The notes beneath the pieces are model-generated. The model had not been told where the DNA came from, did not search any database, and worked only from the letters and a program-made list of their open reading frames with translations. From contig NZ_VSLZ01000003.1 of NCBI RefSeq assembly GCF_010747475.1, positions 496,001-560,000 on the forward strand: a DNA stretch of 64,000 bases, written 5' to 3'. The DNA is from Halorussus sp. MSC15.2 (GTDB lineage: Archaea; Halobacteriota; Halobacteria; Halobacteriales; Haladaptataceae). The translations under genes were made by a program, and so were the position numbers. Shown piece after piece: positions 52,350-61,970 of the stretch. Positions within the stretch are counted from its first letter, which is position 1. The number at the start of each line of letters is the position of its first letter.

Positions 52350-52997
52350 ATGAACCGAGACGAAGCCATCGAACGCGTCGAGGAGATTCTCGCCACCGTC
52401 GAGAACGAGACGATGCCCGTGCCGGTCCGGGAGCTGTGGGTCTACGGCGACGTAGCGCTGGGACTCGACCCCGTCGAGCGACTCGACGTGTACGTCACCA
52501 AGGACATCCTCCTGCGCGGCGACGACGCCGACGCCGCCGAGCGGTTCCGGAAGTCCCACGGCGTCGAAGGCGTCGGCAAGACCGTCCGGGCCGAGTGGGC
52601 CGAGCAACACCCCGAACACCTGCGCGCGAACGACAGCGGCCACGTCGCGCCCGAGAAGTGTCTGGCCGCCAACCTCCTGCCCGACGACGAACCCGTCCAC
52701 CTCGAAGTCTGCAATTCCAGTTTCGAGGACAACGTGACCCAGCGACTCGAAGGAGCCATCGCGCGAGAAGCCTACGAGCAGATTCTGGACCCGCGAGGCG
52801 TCTGCCTCTGGGCCGACGGCCAGCGCAGCGACGAGGCCCTCCGCAAACTCCGCGAGAGCGAACTCCCCTTCCCGACGCTGCCCGACGCGCTGGAGATGCT
52901 CGGCATGGACGCCGACGAGACCGACGAGGCCGCCGAGGCGGTCGAGTCCTACCGGAAGCGTCAAGAGGGCGCGACGGTCCGCGGCGACGTGGTGTAG
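52350..52997 (+). CDS. Conserved-type haloarchaeal protein with a nucleotidyltransferase-like start
   Basis: The 215-residue protein reads MNRDEAIERVEEILATVENE, then VRELWVYGDVALGLDPVERLDVYVTKDILLRG. The WVYGDVALG...DVYV pattern vaguely recalls the nucleotidyltransferase G-S/D-x-x-x-G fold, but the usual two-Asp motif is not clear. EKCLAANLLPDDEPVHLEVCNSSFEDNVTQRLEGA and a helical C-terminus follow. No family named with confidence. It is monocistronic with no obvious partner. Confidence 0.7.
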   Translation: MNRDEAIERVEEILATVENETMPVPVRELWVYGDVALGLDPVERLDVYVTKDILLRGDDADAAERFRKSHGVEGVGKTVRAEWAEQHPEHLRANDSGHVAPEKCLAANLLPDDEPVHLEVCNSSFEDNVTQRLEGAIAREAYEQILDPRGVCLWADGQRSDEALRKLRESELPFPTLPDALEMLGMDADETDEAAEAVESYRKRQEGATVRGDVV

Positions 52998-53163
52998 GGT
53001 CCCCCGACGAATCGTCCGTCGTCACGCCCTTCGAGGCGTGTTCGTTCGTCGGCAGTTCCGATTGTGAGTGCCACAGTTCGAAGCGCGTTCGTCACGGTCA
53101 GAGCGACGTACGCGAGACGACCCGACGGAAATTTCATACGTCATCCTATAGAAGATAGCTGTC

Positions 53164-53490
53164 ATGAACTGGCCACTTGTCCTCCGGGGAGTCGTGCAGT
53201 ACACCGCTCTGTACGGGGGTGGCACGGTCGGTCTGGTCTACTGGGCCACCGAGAGCGACGCGGCGGTCCTCGGTGCGGCGTTCCTCGGACTGATGGGGAC
53301 GCTGTTCGTCGTCGGAGGCGGAAGCGGGTCGCGCGGGGCGGTCGCGACCGCGGAGACCGAGATTCCGGGGTCCGAACCCCTCGACGAGACCGGCGACACA
53401 GTCCTCGCGGTGGGAGTCGGCCGGAACGTCAAAGCGTTCTTCTACGGCGTCGGTCTCGTCGCCTTCAGCGTCGCTCTCTACGTCGTCTGA
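53164..53490 (+). CDS. Small membrane protein
   Basis: The 108-residue protein has three hydrophobic segments: LRGVVQYTALYGGGTVGLVYW, AAVLGAAFLGLMGTLFVVGG and AFFYGVGLVAFSVALYVV. An acidic loop of about 35 residues separates the last two. No motif recognised. A TTTCATACG box lies about 30 nt upstream. The stop is within 20 nt of an unassigned stretch leading to the convergent methyltransferase. Confidence 0.6.
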   Translation: MNWPLVLRGVVQYTALYGGGTVGLVYWATESDAAVLGAAFLGLMGTLFVVGGGSGSRGAVATAETEIPGSEPLDETGDTVLAVGVGRNVKAFFYGVGLVAFSVALYVV

Positions 53491-53661
53491 CGTGGAAGTG
53501 CCCAATCGCTCGAAGCGATACCCACTCCTCGAAATCGCCTGCAAATCGGAAGGTGCCGTTGCGCTGGACGACTTCGCCGTCCGCCTCGACGGACGAATCC
53601 TCGCTCACGTCCACTAACACGCCGATGCGAACGCGATATCGACGGCGACTGTTCTCCGACC

Positions 53662-54462
53662 TCAGACCGACCCGACGGTGACGTAGAAGGGGACGACCTC
53701 GGCCCGGCGGTACTCGCCCGCGCTCATCTGCTCGACGACCTCGCGGCCCATCGCGCGCCAGTCGCTCCGGAGGTCGTCGTACTCCGCCACCGAGAGGTCG
53801 CCCGCGAGCAGGGTCGCCCGGTCGTCGGCCAGTCCCTCGCCGCTGGCCTTCCGGCGGGCCGAGCGCAGGTCTCGCTCGGCGTAGGGCGGTTCGACCGTCC
53901 GGGAGTGGTAGTGCTGGCGGGTGGTCACGTCCGCCAGTCCCGCCTCCCGGAACGCCTCGCGGGTCCCCTCGCCGCCGAGGGTCACGTCGGTCTCGACGCC
54001 GCGGAGGTACGCCCGGCGCGCGCGGGCCGCGAGACCGTCCTCGGACTCGACGGTGGACTCGACCGACACGCCGCCGTTGTCGGGTTCGACCGCCGCCACG
54101 AGGTCCGAGGAGACCCGCCGGAACTCCCGGACCGCGGCGGCGGGGTCGGGCAGGTTGATGAGCAGGGCCTGACAGACCACGAGGTCGAAGCAGTCGTCGG
54201 GGAAGGGGAGGCGGAGAGCGTCGCCCGCGACGGTCTCGATGCCGGTCCGGTCGCGGGTCACCGCGAGCAGGTCGAGGTCGGCGTCCGCCCCGACCACTTC
54301 GCCGGGCGTCTCCTCGGCGAGGACGCGGGAGAGTTCGCCCGTGCCGCATCCAACGTCGAGGACGCGCTCGCGCGATTCGAGTTCGAGGTCGGCCAGCGCC
54401 TCGCGGTCGTCCCACATGCCCCGGCGCGTGTCTCGGAGGTAGTCGGCGGAGAACTGTCGCAC
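53662..54462 (-). CDS. Class I SAM-dependent methyltransferase
   Basis: The 266-residue methyltransferase starts at GTG 54462 (VRQFSADYLRDTRRGMWDD). Motif I is RVLDVGCGTGELSRVLA, motif II VVGADADLDLL, motif III FDLVVCQALLINLPDPAAAV. The LINLPDPAAAVREFRRV style is typical of UbiE/COQ5-like small-molecule methyltransferases. The in-frame stretch upstream overlaps the divergent azlC region and is rejected. Substrate unknown. Confidence 0.85.
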   Translation of the reverse strand: MRQFSADYLRDTRRGMWDDREALADLELESRERVLDVGCGTGELSRVLAEETPGEVVGADADLDLLAVTRDRTGIETVAGDALRLPFPDDCFDLVVCQALLINLPDPAAAVREFRRVSSDLVAAVEPDNGGVSVESTVESEDGLAARARRAYLRGVETDVTLGGEGTREAFREAGLADVTTRQHYHSRTVEPPYAERDLRSARRKASGEGLADDRATLLAGDLSVAEYDDLRSDWRAMGREVVEQMSAGEYRRAEVVPFYVTVGSV

Positions 54463-54599
54463 GGCTGAATCTGGTCGGTGGTTGTCGCGGGAGAGTGAAA
54501 AGCGGGGCGGTCCCCGGCGACTCGCTCGCCGGGCGCTCGGTCCGAACGCCTCGCCGGAAAACCAAGGATGATACCGTTCGGCCCGCCTACGAACGCACA

Positions 54600-55280
54600 G
54601 TGTCATCTCCACGCAGCGACTTCACCTCTGGTGTTCGAGTCGCCCTCCCGATTCTCCTCGGTATCGTTCCGTTCGGGATGGTGGCGGGCGTCGCCGCGAT
54701 TAGCGCGGGCATCCCCGCGGTCGAAGCGGTCGCCATGTCGGTCGTCATCTTCGCCGGGGCCTCCCAACTCGCGGCGGCCGAACTCGTCGGCCGGAATGCG
54801 CCCGCCGTCGTGGTCGTGTTCACCGTCCTCGTCATCAACCTCCGGATGATGATGTACAGCGCCTCCATCGCGCCGTACTTCCAGCGCGAATCCGCTCGGT
54901 GGAAGGGCGCACTGGCGTACCTCCTCACCGACCAAGCCTACGCCGTCTCGCTGTTACGGTTCGAGAACGACGACGACGTCTCCCGGCGGTGGTACTACCT
55001 CGGCGTGGGGAGTGCGCTGTGGGTGACGTGGCAACTCGCGACGGTCGTCGGCATCGTCCTCGGCGCGAAGGTCCCGGACAGTTGGCGACTGGAGTTCGCT
55101 GTCCCGCTGGTGTTCCTCGCGGTACTGGTCCCCGCGGTCACCGACCGAGCGACCGGTGTCGCCGCGCTCGTCGGCGGCGCGGTCGCAGTCGCCGTCAACG
55201 GACTGCCGTTCAATCTGGGACTGATAACCGCCGCCGTCGTCGGCATCGCGGCCGGACTACTGGCCGAGGAGGTGGCGTAG
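54600..55280 (+). CDS. azlC: AzlC-family branched-chain amino acid exporter subunit
   Basis: The large subunit of an AzlCD exporter has about 226 residues from GTG 54600 (VSSPRSDFTSGVRVALPILL). Family features are GIVPFGMVAGVAAISAGI, MSVVIFAGASQLAAAELVG, INLRMMMYSASIAPYF and YLLTDQAYAVSLL, with five or more TMs. An alternative upstream ATG (54495) would add a non-conserved basic leader that overlaps the divergent methyltransferase promoter. The stop abuts the azlD start without a gap. Confidence 0.9.
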   Translation: MSSPRSDFTSGVRVALPILLGIVPFGMVAGVAAISAGIPAVEAVAMSVVIFAGASQLAAAELVGRNAPAVVVVFTVLVINLRMMMYSASIAPYFQRESARWKGALAYLLTDQAYAVSLLRFENDDDVSRRWYYLGVGSALWVTWQLATVVGIVLGAKVPDSWRLEFAVPLVFLAVLVPAVTDRATGVAALVGGAVAVAVNGLPFNLGLITAAVVGIAAGLLAEEVA

Positions 55281-55622
55281 ATGGCGACCGACTACGGGTC
55301 GGCGACGCTGTGGCTGGTCATCCTCGCGGCGGGCGTCGGGACCTTCCTCATCCGGTTCTCGTTCATCGGACTGTTCGGTCTCCTCGACGACGTTCCCGAG
55401 GGCGTCGAGCGGGCGCTCCGGTTCGTCCCGGCGGCGGTCCTCTCGGCGCTGGTCGTTCCGCAGTTGGTCGTCTCGGACGGGACCGTCGCGCTCTCGGTCG
55501 GGAATCCCCGACTGCTGGCGGGCGCGTTCGCGGCGCTGGTGGCGTGGCGGACCGAGGACGTTCTGGCGACGCTCGTGGCCGGGATGGCGAGCCTGTGGCT
55601 CCTGACGTTCGTTTTCGGATAG
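55281..55622 (+). CDS. azlD: AzlD-family branched-chain amino acid exporter subunit
   Basis: The small AzlD partner has 113 residues and four TMs. It has WLVILAAGVGTFLIRFSFIGLFG, FVPAAVLSALVVPQLV and AWRTEDVLATLVAGMASLWLL. It follows azlC directly (stop and start adjacent), and the two form the exporter. Together with the distant Liv importer it gives the window both import and export of branched-chain-type amino acids. Confidence 0.9.
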   Translation: MATDYGSATLWLVILAAGVGTFLIRFSFIGLFGLLDDVPEGVERALRFVPAAVLSALVVPQLVVSDGTVALSVGNPRLLAGAFAALVAWRTEDVLATLVAGMASLWLLTFVFG

Positions 55623-55710
55623 CGGACCGACGAGTGTACTCGCAAGTTCGCCGCACACGTCGGTCCTCTTCGCGAGAACTCGTCCCGGTCGTATCACACT
55701 ACCACGGAAC

Positions 55711-56481
55711 TCACGCGGCGATGATGTCGAACTCGAGCAGAAGGTACGCCGACGCGAAGATAGACGCGTTGTAGAGACCGTGAACGGCCATCGCGACGGG
55801 GAGCGAATCGGTGGACGCGTACAGCCAACCGAAGGCGAGACCGACGAGGAAGATGACGAAGAGGGTGACTGCGATACCGAGCGCGGACGGCACTACCACC
55901 AGTGTCGGCAGATGAATCGACATAAAGAGGACTCCCGCACCGACGACAGCGCCGCGGACCGAGAACGCTCCGGCGAGGTATCGCTGAATGACTCCGCGGA
56001 ACAACAACTCCTCGGAGGGACCGATAATAAGGACGGAGAGCGGAATCATCACCAACAGGAGTAGCTGCGTATCGGCCGACGATTGAAGGATGCTCGGGGG
56101 AGCGAGGGGGACGCCAGCGAGCGACGCTACCCCGATGATACTCGACCGGAGCGCGAACAACGCCACGGTCCCACCGAGTACGTACTGTACGAGCGTTCGG
56201 GTATCGGGAACGGAGAGGTCGAGAAAGTCCAGTCCCCGCCCACTCAGTTTCAGAAATCCTGCGCCGACGACGACGAACGCCAGTTCACCGAGAACCGTCG
56301 CCCCGACGGTCCGCTCGATACCGGACAATCCGAGGACTGCGGGCAACGTGAAGACGCCGTTCACCACGACGGCGACGACCGTCAGGCCCACGGCTACCAG
56401 TCCCCGTATCCATCGCGTCCCGTTCGAGGACTCTGGGTCGGCTGCTGCTCTGTCGCTTGGTTCGTTCTCCGATAACCCCAT
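55711..56481 (-). CDS. CPBP-family intramembrane metalloprotease
   Basis: The 256-residue membrane protein of the CAAX/Rce1 (Abi) family has about eight TMs. The family motif is SEELLFRGVIQRYLAG (EExxxR at about residue 165), followed by SIHLPTLVVV (His) and FLVGLAFGWLYASTDSLPVAMAVHGLYNAS (FxxGxxxGxxxxx...H). Archaeal relatives process membrane proteins or peptides; the substrate is unknown. Convergent with azlD. Confidence 0.88.
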   Translation of the reverse strand: MGLSENEPSDRAAADPESSNGTRWIRGLVAVGLTVVAVVVNGVFTLPAVLGLSGIERTVGATVLGELAFVVVGAGFLKLSGRGLDFLDLSVPDTRTLVQYVLGGTVALFALRSSIIGVASLAGVPLAPPSILQSSADTQLLLLVMIPLSVLIIGPSEELLFRGVIQRYLAGAFSVRGAVVGAGVLFMSIHLPTLVVVPSALGIAVTLFVIFLVGLAFGWLYASTDSLPVAMAVHGLYNASIFASAYLLLEFDIIAA

Positions 56482-56704
56482 ACCAGTGACAGAATTAGGA
56501 AATTACTTAGAATTTGTCATTCGGCGGTAACTGCCTCGGCGAGCCGTAGCATTCGAAAAGAACGGTGTCTGTCGTCGGCAGAGCGCCGTGCATCGCGCGG
56601 GCAAGCCGAACAGCCGTAGCGGACGCGGTACCGGTTCGTAGCGTCGTTGTAGTCCCGCGAAAAAGTCGCGTCCGACAGACCGGCGTTCGGGACCGAGCGA
56701 ACGC

Positions 56705-57535
56705 TCAGTCCTCCCGCAGTTCTCGGACGCGCTCGATGTTCCACGCGAAGCCCTTGCCGTCCTCGTGGGGCGTTTCGAGGACGAGCGGCACGTCTTCGAG
56801 GTCCGGATGGTTGATGAACGCGCGCATCCCCTCCTCGCCGATGAGACCCTCGCCGATGTGGGCGTGTTCGTCCTTGTTCGTGCCGCACTCGTGCTTCGAG
56901 TCGTTGAGGTGGACGCACTTCAGGTGTTCCAGTCCCACCACGTCGTCGAACTCCGCGATGGTGTCGTGGACCGCCTCCTCGGTCGAGAGGTCGTAGCCCG
57001 CCGCGAAGGCGTGGGCGGTGTCGATGCAGACGTCGAGGTCCTGCTCCGAACGGGTCAGCACCTCGTGGAGGTGTTCGAAGTCGCCGCCGAGTTTCGTCCC
57101 CGACCCGGCGTCGCTCTCGATGAGGACCGTCACGCCGTCGGGGATGTCCAGTTCGTCTAACGCGGACGCGGCGTTGTCGAGTCCGCCGTCCACGCCCGCG
57201 CCGGTGTGCGCGCCGAGGTGGACGTTGACGTACGGGATGTCGAGTTTGTCCGCGGCGTCGACCTCCTTCTGCATCGAGTCGATGGACTTCGCCCGGAGGT
57301 CGTCCTTGGGCGTGCAGAGGTTCACGAGGTACGACGAGTGGATGACCCACGGCCCCACGTCGTTCTCGGCAGACAGCGACCGGAACTGTTCGGCCTCCTC
57401 GTCGCCGATGTCCGGGTCCTGCCACACCTGCGGGGAGTGGGTGAATATCTGTCCGCAGTTGCCGCCGTCCTCTATCTGCTCGTCTACCGCGTTGTAGACG
57501 CCGCCAGCGATGGATTCGTGCGCACCTACTCTCAT
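56705..57535 (-). CDS. nfo: Deoxyribonuclease IV (AP endonuclease, Nfo family)
   Basis: This base-excision repair enzyme cuts 5' to abasic sites; it has 276 residues and a TIM barrel. Start [19 protein letters not shown]. Zinc-ligand regions visible: [70 protein letters not shown] and [12 protein letters not shown]. All expected His, Asp and Glu positions appear kept. It is a single gene, divergent from the small HTH-like gene at 57673. Confidence 0.94.
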   Translation of the reverse strand: MRVGAHESIAGGVYNAVDEQIEDGGNCGQIFTHSPQVWQDPDIGDEEAEQFRSLSAENDVGPWVIHSSYLVNLCTPKDDLRAKSIDSMQKEVDAADKLDIPYVNVHLGAHTGAGVDGGLDNAASALDELDIPDGVTVLIESDAGSGTKLGGDFEHLHEVLTRSEQDLDVCIDTAHAFAAGYDLSTEEAVHDTIAEFDDVVGLEHLKCVHLNDSKHECGTNKDEHAHIGEGLIGEEGMRAFINHPDLEDVPLVLETPHEDGKGFAWNIERVRELRED

Positions 57536-57672
57536 GTGTTCGAGGATGGATGGAGGGGTGATAGGCGCTTCGGAACCGGGGACCGACTACCGGAGGACCG
57601 GCGCGCCGACTCGCTGTCGTGGGTCGAGGTGCCAGCCCCCACTCTTATTGACCTCCGAACGCTACCCGGTGT

Positions 57673-57993
57673 GTGCCCATCAGCCTCGAAACCTTCGAAG
57701 GAGGCGGGGAGCGCTACTCCGTCGAGAGGCGAGTGCTGACGTTCCTCAGGGAGAACGACGAGCAGGCGTACAACGTCTTGGAGATTACCGAGGCGGTGAT
57801 GGACACCGGATGGTCCGAGGCCAACGTGGACTACCCGGTCGGCGACGGCGACGACGACCTCATCGGTTGCATCGTCGACGTGGCGACCGTGAGCGCGATT
57901 CTGGACCGACTCGTGGACCACGGTGCGCTGGAGCGGAGAGTCCTCGATACCGGAGAGGGCGAGCGGAGTTACTACCGGACGAGAGCGACGTGA
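57673..57993 (+). CDS. Small winged-helix-like protein
   Basis: The 106-residue protein starts at GTG 57673 (VPISLETFEGGGERYSVERR). Pattern: VLTFLRENDEQAYNVLEITEAVMDTG, then IVDVATVSAILDRLVDHGALERRVLDTGEGERSYYRTRA, consistent with a wHTH recognition helix and beta-wing. Probably a small DNA-binding regulator. Its stop is 10 nt from the convergent luciferase-like gene. Confidence 0.65.
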   Translation: MPISLETFEGGGERYSVERRVLTFLRENDEQAYNVLEITEAVMDTGWSEANVDYPVGDGDDDLIGCIVDVATVSAILDRLVDHGALERRVLDTGEGERSYYRTRAT

Positions 57994-58002
57994 CTCCGGG
58001 GG

Positions 58003-60912
58003 CTACAGTTCGGGCGGTCGCTCCTCGATGACGGGGTAGTCGCCGAACAGGTCCTCGCGGTCCGGGAGGCGGCCACCGTCGTCCTCGGCGACGGTCGTGT
58101 AGTTCAGGAAGTACTCGTAGCCGAGGTTGTCGTCGAACTGATTGCCCGCCCACGTGCCGCCGCCCAGCGAGAGCGTGAAGTCGAGGTCGTTGTTGCCCGC
58201 GCCTGCGAGACACAGCGACGGCTGGTTGACCAGTACCCGACCCACGTCGATGGCCTTCCCCATGCGCTCGGCGCGGTCGTCCTCCGAGGTGTGAATCGTA
58301 CACGAGTGACCGATACCCTCGTACTCCACGATGGACTGGGTCAGGTCGAGCGCCGCGGAGAAGTCCGGCGCTTCGTACACCGTCAGGACGGGCGCGAGCT
58401 TCTCGCCCGAGAGCGGATAGCGTTCGCCGACGCCCTCGCCGTCCACCACTAGGAAGTCGGCGTCCGCGGCGCGGTCGATGCCCGCCATCTCGGCCAAGGT
58501 CCCGGCGTCCGAAGCGATGGCCCGCCGGTCGAGGTGGCCGTCGCGGAAGAGCGTCTCCTCGACTCGGTCGCGTTCGGCGTCGTCGCAGTAGTACCCGCCC
58601 GCGACTTCGAGCGCCGTCCGGAGTTCGTCGGCGACCGACGACTCCACGACGAGCGAGTTGACGTTGACGCAGGTCGCGCCGTCGTCCAGCGGCTTGCTGA
58701 CCGCGACGAACTCCGCGACCTGCGCAATATCGGCGGTCCCGTCCACCACGCTGACGACGTTGCCCGCGCCGACGCTGTAGTTGGGCGTCCCCGACGACTG
58801 CCCGGCCTCGACGTTGTTCTGCGAACCGGTGACCTGCAACAGGTCGGCCCGTTCCATCAGCGCGTGGGCCTTCGCCTTGTCTATCTCACCGGGAATAACC
58901 TGCACGAGGTCGGCGGGCGCGCCGACCGCCGCCAACTCCTCGCGGACGTACTCGACCAACTCGGCGCAGGCGCGCCGCGTCTGAGGCGACGGCGAGAAGA
59001 CGACGGCGTTTCGTCCCTTCAGCGCGAGCATCGCCAGTTGCGGCACCGTCGCCACGGGGTTGGTCGAAGGCGTGAACGCGCCGACGACGCCGACCGGCTT
59101 GGCGATTTCGCTGACGCCGCGTTCGGGGTCGCGCTCCACGACGCCGACCGACGGGGCGTCCCGGAGGTCGGCCAGCGTCCCCTCGACCTGTCGTTTCACC
59201 TTGTAGACTTTGTCGGAGACGTTGCCGATAGCGGTGTCCTCCACGGCGGCGCGCGCGACCGGTTCGACGTTGTCGTCCCGATACGCCGCCCACCCGACCG
59301 CCCGGACCAGTTCGTCGGTCGCGGACTGGTCGTAGTCGGCGATGGCGTCCATCGCTCGCTCGGCCCGGGCGACGACCCCGGCCACGAGGTCGTCGGCGTC
59401 GAGCGACGCGTCCGCGTCGGCCGGAGCGTTGGGTCGGTCGGACGCCGAATCGGCAGACGCGGCCGACCGCTCCGGACTGCTCTCGGTGGACGCAGTGGAC
59501 GCGCTCGCCGTCTCGACGCTCCCGCCGTCGGCGGCCGCGGCGCTCCCGGTCGTCGTCTCCTCGGTCGGTCCGGGGAACTGCTCGCGGAGGTACGGCGCGA
59601 CGTCCTCGCCGAACGCGCGCAACTGGTCGTCCACCGCCTCGCCGCCGACGCCGTTGACCTCGAACGCCGGTTGGAAGTTCAGGCCGTCGAGTCCGCACTC
59701 CTCGACGATGCTCGACACCTCGTCCCTGATGTGGTCGGCGTCACCGACGATGGCGACGCCCTTCTCCACGAACAGGTCCGCCCCGTGTTCGCGCAGCGCC
59801 GCCGTCGCTTCCTCGTAGTCGAGTCCGGAGACCGCCCCGAGCAGGCCCAGCGGCGCGTAGTAGTTCCACTGGTTCTCCAGTCCGCGCTTCCAGCGGTCGA
59901 GCGTCTCCGCGTCGGCGGCGTCGGTGTTGAACACGTAGCGGGTGAGCGCGACGCCGCGGTTCCGTCGCTCGTCCCACCCGAAGGCGAAGGGTTCGCCGTC
60001 GTACTCCGGGCGGTGGTCGGGCCACCCCGCCTGCTCGGCGAACTGGTAGTAGGCACCGATGGCGTCTTCGAGCGCGTCGTTCGGCAGGCCGATGTAGAAG
60101 CCGTTGATACCGCGCTCGGCCGCGAACTTCATCGAGCGCGGCGAGAACGCGGGTTGCCAGAGTTGTGGGTGCGGTGACTGTTCGGGTTGCGGGTAGACCG
60201 ACACCGCGTCGAGCGTCGAACCGCCCGAGACGACCTCGTTCGCCCCGTCGCTGGCGTAGAGGTCCGAGTCGGTCCAGTCGATGACGTCGTCGAGGTCGTA
60301 CTCGCAGGCGTCGCTCTCGTAGTAGGCCTTCTCCTGTTCGTGATGCCACTTGGTCCCCTTCGGCGGGACGCTGTGGTACTCGCCGTCGTGGGAGAACACG
60401 TCCTCGGTCCACGCCTTCCGGACGATTTCGTACTTCTCCTCGAACGACTCGTAGTTCTGTGGCTGGTTCTGGACGCCGCCGCCCCAGTACTGCCCCATGA
60501 GTTCGGCTTCCCGGGGCTGGTACCCCCGCCCGATGCCGATTTCGGCGCGCCCGTCGCTGACCACGTCGAGGAGGGCGGCCTGTTCGGCGAACCGGACCGG
60601 TTCGTACCACGGTAGGATGCACGACGCCTGCCCGAGACGCAGCGAGTCGGTCCGGGCCGCGATTGCGGTCAGGGTCTGGAGCGGGTTGGTGCTGACCTCT
60701 TGGCCCATCGTCTGGCCGTGATGCTCCGAGAGGAACAGCGAGTCGTAGCCGAGGTCGTCGGCCAGCACGCCGTGGCGAATCTGGTCGCGCATGGCCTGCT
60801 TGGCGGCCTCGTGTATCTCTTCGACCGAGGCGTCGGGGACGAGGTGCCCCTCGTCGGTCCGTTCGAGCGGAAGACTGGTCGTCGCGTTGTGGAAGGTGCC
60901 GAGATGAACCAC
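58003..60912 (-). CDS. Fusion of luciferase-like flavin monooxygenase and CoA-acylating aldehyde dehydrogenase
   Basis: The 969-residue two-enzyme fusion has residues 1-440 as an LLM-class (bacterial luciferase-like) TIM barrel: LGYDSLFLSEHHGQTMG, SILPWYEP-type CILPWYEPVRFAEQAALLDVVSDGRAEIGIGRGYQPREAE. A Ser/Ala/Asp-rich linker (about 450-510) follows. Residues about 515-969 are an acylating aldehyde dehydrogenase (EutE/AdhE/SauS-like): KPVGVVGAFTPSTNPVATV, LKGRNAVVFSPSPQTR, catalytic Cys in SKPLDDGATCVN and GGGTWAGNQFDDNLGYEYFLNYTTVAE. The predicted path is flavin-dependent oxidation to an aldehyde, then acyl-CoA formation. GTG start at 60912 fits a leaderless promoter. Confidence 0.93.
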   Translation of the reverse strand: MVHLGTFHNATTSLPLERTDEGHLVPDASVEEIHEAAKQAMRDQIRHGVLADDLGYDSLFLSEHHGQTMGQEVSTNPLQTLTAIAARTDSLRLGQASCILPWYEPVRFAEQAALLDVVSDGRAEIGIGRGYQPREAELMGQYWGGGVQNQPQNYESFEEKYEIVRKAWTEDVFSHDGEYHSVPPKGTKWHHEQEKAYYESDACEYDLDDVIDWTDSDLYASDGANEVVSGGSTLDAVSVYPQPEQSPHPQLWQPAFSPRSMKFAAERGINGFYIGLPNDALEDAIGAYYQFAEQAGWPDHRPEYDGEPFAFGWDERRNRGVALTRYVFNTDAADAETLDRWKRGLENQWNYYAPLGLLGAVSGLDYEEATAALREHGADLFVEKGVAIVGDADHIRDEVSSIVEECGLDGLNFQPAFEVNGVGGEAVDDQLRAFGEDVAPYLREQFPGPTEETTTGSAAAADGGSVETASASTASTESSPERSAASADSASDRPNAPADADASLDADDLVAGVVARAERAMDAIADYDQSATDELVRAVGWAAYRDDNVEPVARAAVEDTAIGNVSDKVYKVKRQVEGTLADLRDAPSVGVVERDPERGVSEIAKPVGVVGAFTPSTNPVATVPQLAMLALKGRNAVVFSPSPQTRRACAELVEYVREELAAVGAPADLVQVIPGEIDKAKAHALMERADLLQVTGSQNNVEAGQSSGTPNYSVGAGNVVSVVDGTADIAQVAEFVAVSKPLDDGATCVNVNSLVVESSVADELRTALEVAGGYYCDDAERDRVEETLFRDGHLDRRAIASDAGTLAEMAGIDRAADADFLVVDGEGVGERYPLSGEKLAPVLTVYEAPDFSAALDLTQSIVEYEGIGHSCTIHTSEDDRAERMGKAIDVGRVLVNQPSLCLAGAGNNDLDFTLSLGGGTWAGNQFDDNLGYEYFLNYTTVAEDDGGRLPDREDLFGDYPVIEERPPEL

Positions 60913-60929
60913 GATACGCGAACATCAAA

Positions 60930-60962
60930 TCAGAGAGACTTATAATTTAGTATTAATTATAT
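60930..60962 (-). promoter_or_regulatory. AT-rich promoter of the luciferase-like fusion gene
   Basis: Minus-strand ATAATTAATACTAAATTATA contains a TTATAA-type box about 28 nt upstream of the GTG at 60912, consistent with a leaderless transcript. The same AT tract may terminate or separate the downstream lplA unit. Confidence 0.55.
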
Positions 60963-61037
60963 TACCAACCACGCTACCGTTAACCGTCGCCGTGATACGG
61001 TTACGGTTCTCCGACGCCCGACGCACCGAGCGGGCGG

Positions 61038-61850
61038 TCACTCGGTCGGGTCCTCGCGGTCTCGAACCCACGCCTCGCTCTCGAACTTCGCCTCGGCGCG
61101 GTCCCGGGCACGCTCCAGTTCGTCGTCGGTCCAACTCCCCTCGTCGGCGTCGGCCCACGATTGGAGGGCGTCCTCGACCGCACCGACCGCCTCGTCCCGG
61201 TCCGCGCCGGACTGTTCGGCGATGCTGGTCACGCGCTCGCGAAACTCCTCGGGCGCGGTGTCGGGTGCCGAGAAGGTCGAGAGGTGACGGTCGGCGTCGA
61301 GGTCGAACTTGAGCGACCCATGCTGGACGACCGCGTCTTTCCGGCGGTACTGGGCGTTGCCCGAGATTTTTCGCCCGCCGCCCGCGACCACGTCGTGGGC
61401 AGGGTGGAGTTCTCGCAGGTAACAGGCCGGTTGGTGAATCTCGGGGAGTTTCTCGTCGGTGAACCGCGCGTCGATGCCGAGTCGCTCGAAGGCGTCGAAG
61501 ACGGGTTCGCAGAGCAGTTCGTACGTCTCCATCAGGTCGCCCGGCAGTTCGTCGGCGGGCGCGACGATGGAGTAGGAGATGTCGGCGTACCGGTCGTGGT
61601 AGATGCCGCCGCCGCCCGTGGGTCTGCGGGTGACGGTGATGCCCTCGCGGTCGCAGTAGTCCCACGCCACGGTATCGGAGTCCTGCCGGTAGCCCAGCGA
61701 GAGCGTGCTGGGGTCCCACTGGTAGACCCGAACGGTTCGAATCCCTTCCTCGGCCGCGGTCTGCGCGGCGATTTCGTCGAGAGCCATGTTCGTCGGGCCG
61801 CGTCTTGACTCCTCTCGAATCAGCCGCCACTCGCGGTCGGACAGCGCCAT
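61038..61850 (-). CDS. lplA: Lipoate-protein ligase A family protein
   Basis: This enzyme attaches lipoate (or octanoate) to E2/GcvH lysines; it has 270 residues. Motifs: MALDEIAAQTAAEEG, VTRRPTGGGGIYHDRYADISYSI (RRxTGGG lipoyl-AMP loop) and GRKISGNAQYRRKDAVVQHGSLKFDLD (the catalytic Lys in GRKISG). The C-terminal about 60 residues could correspond to part of the LplB/accessory domain. Single gene on the minus strand. Confidence 0.92.
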   Translation of the reverse strand: MALSDREWRLIREESRRGPTNMALDEIAAQTAAEEGIRTVRVYQWDPSTLSLGYRQDSDTVAWDYCDREGITVTRRPTGGGGIYHDRYADISYSIVAPADELPGDLMETYELLCEPVFDAFERLGIDARFTDEKLPEIHQPACYLRELHPAHDVVAGGGRKISGNAQYRRKDAVVQHGSLKFDLDADRHLSTFSAPDTAPEEFRERVTSIAEQSGADRDEAVGAVEDALQSWADADEGSWTDDELERARDRAEAKFESEAWVRDREDPTE

Positions 61851-61970
61851 ACCGGGGGTTCGCGCGAGGGGGCCAAGTGCGTTGCGAAGGCCCAGCGGTC
61901 GGTAATCGAGAGTCCACGAGGAGCGGAGTTCGTCCCGACGGGAACGGTCGGCGGTCGTGGTCAGTCGGCG

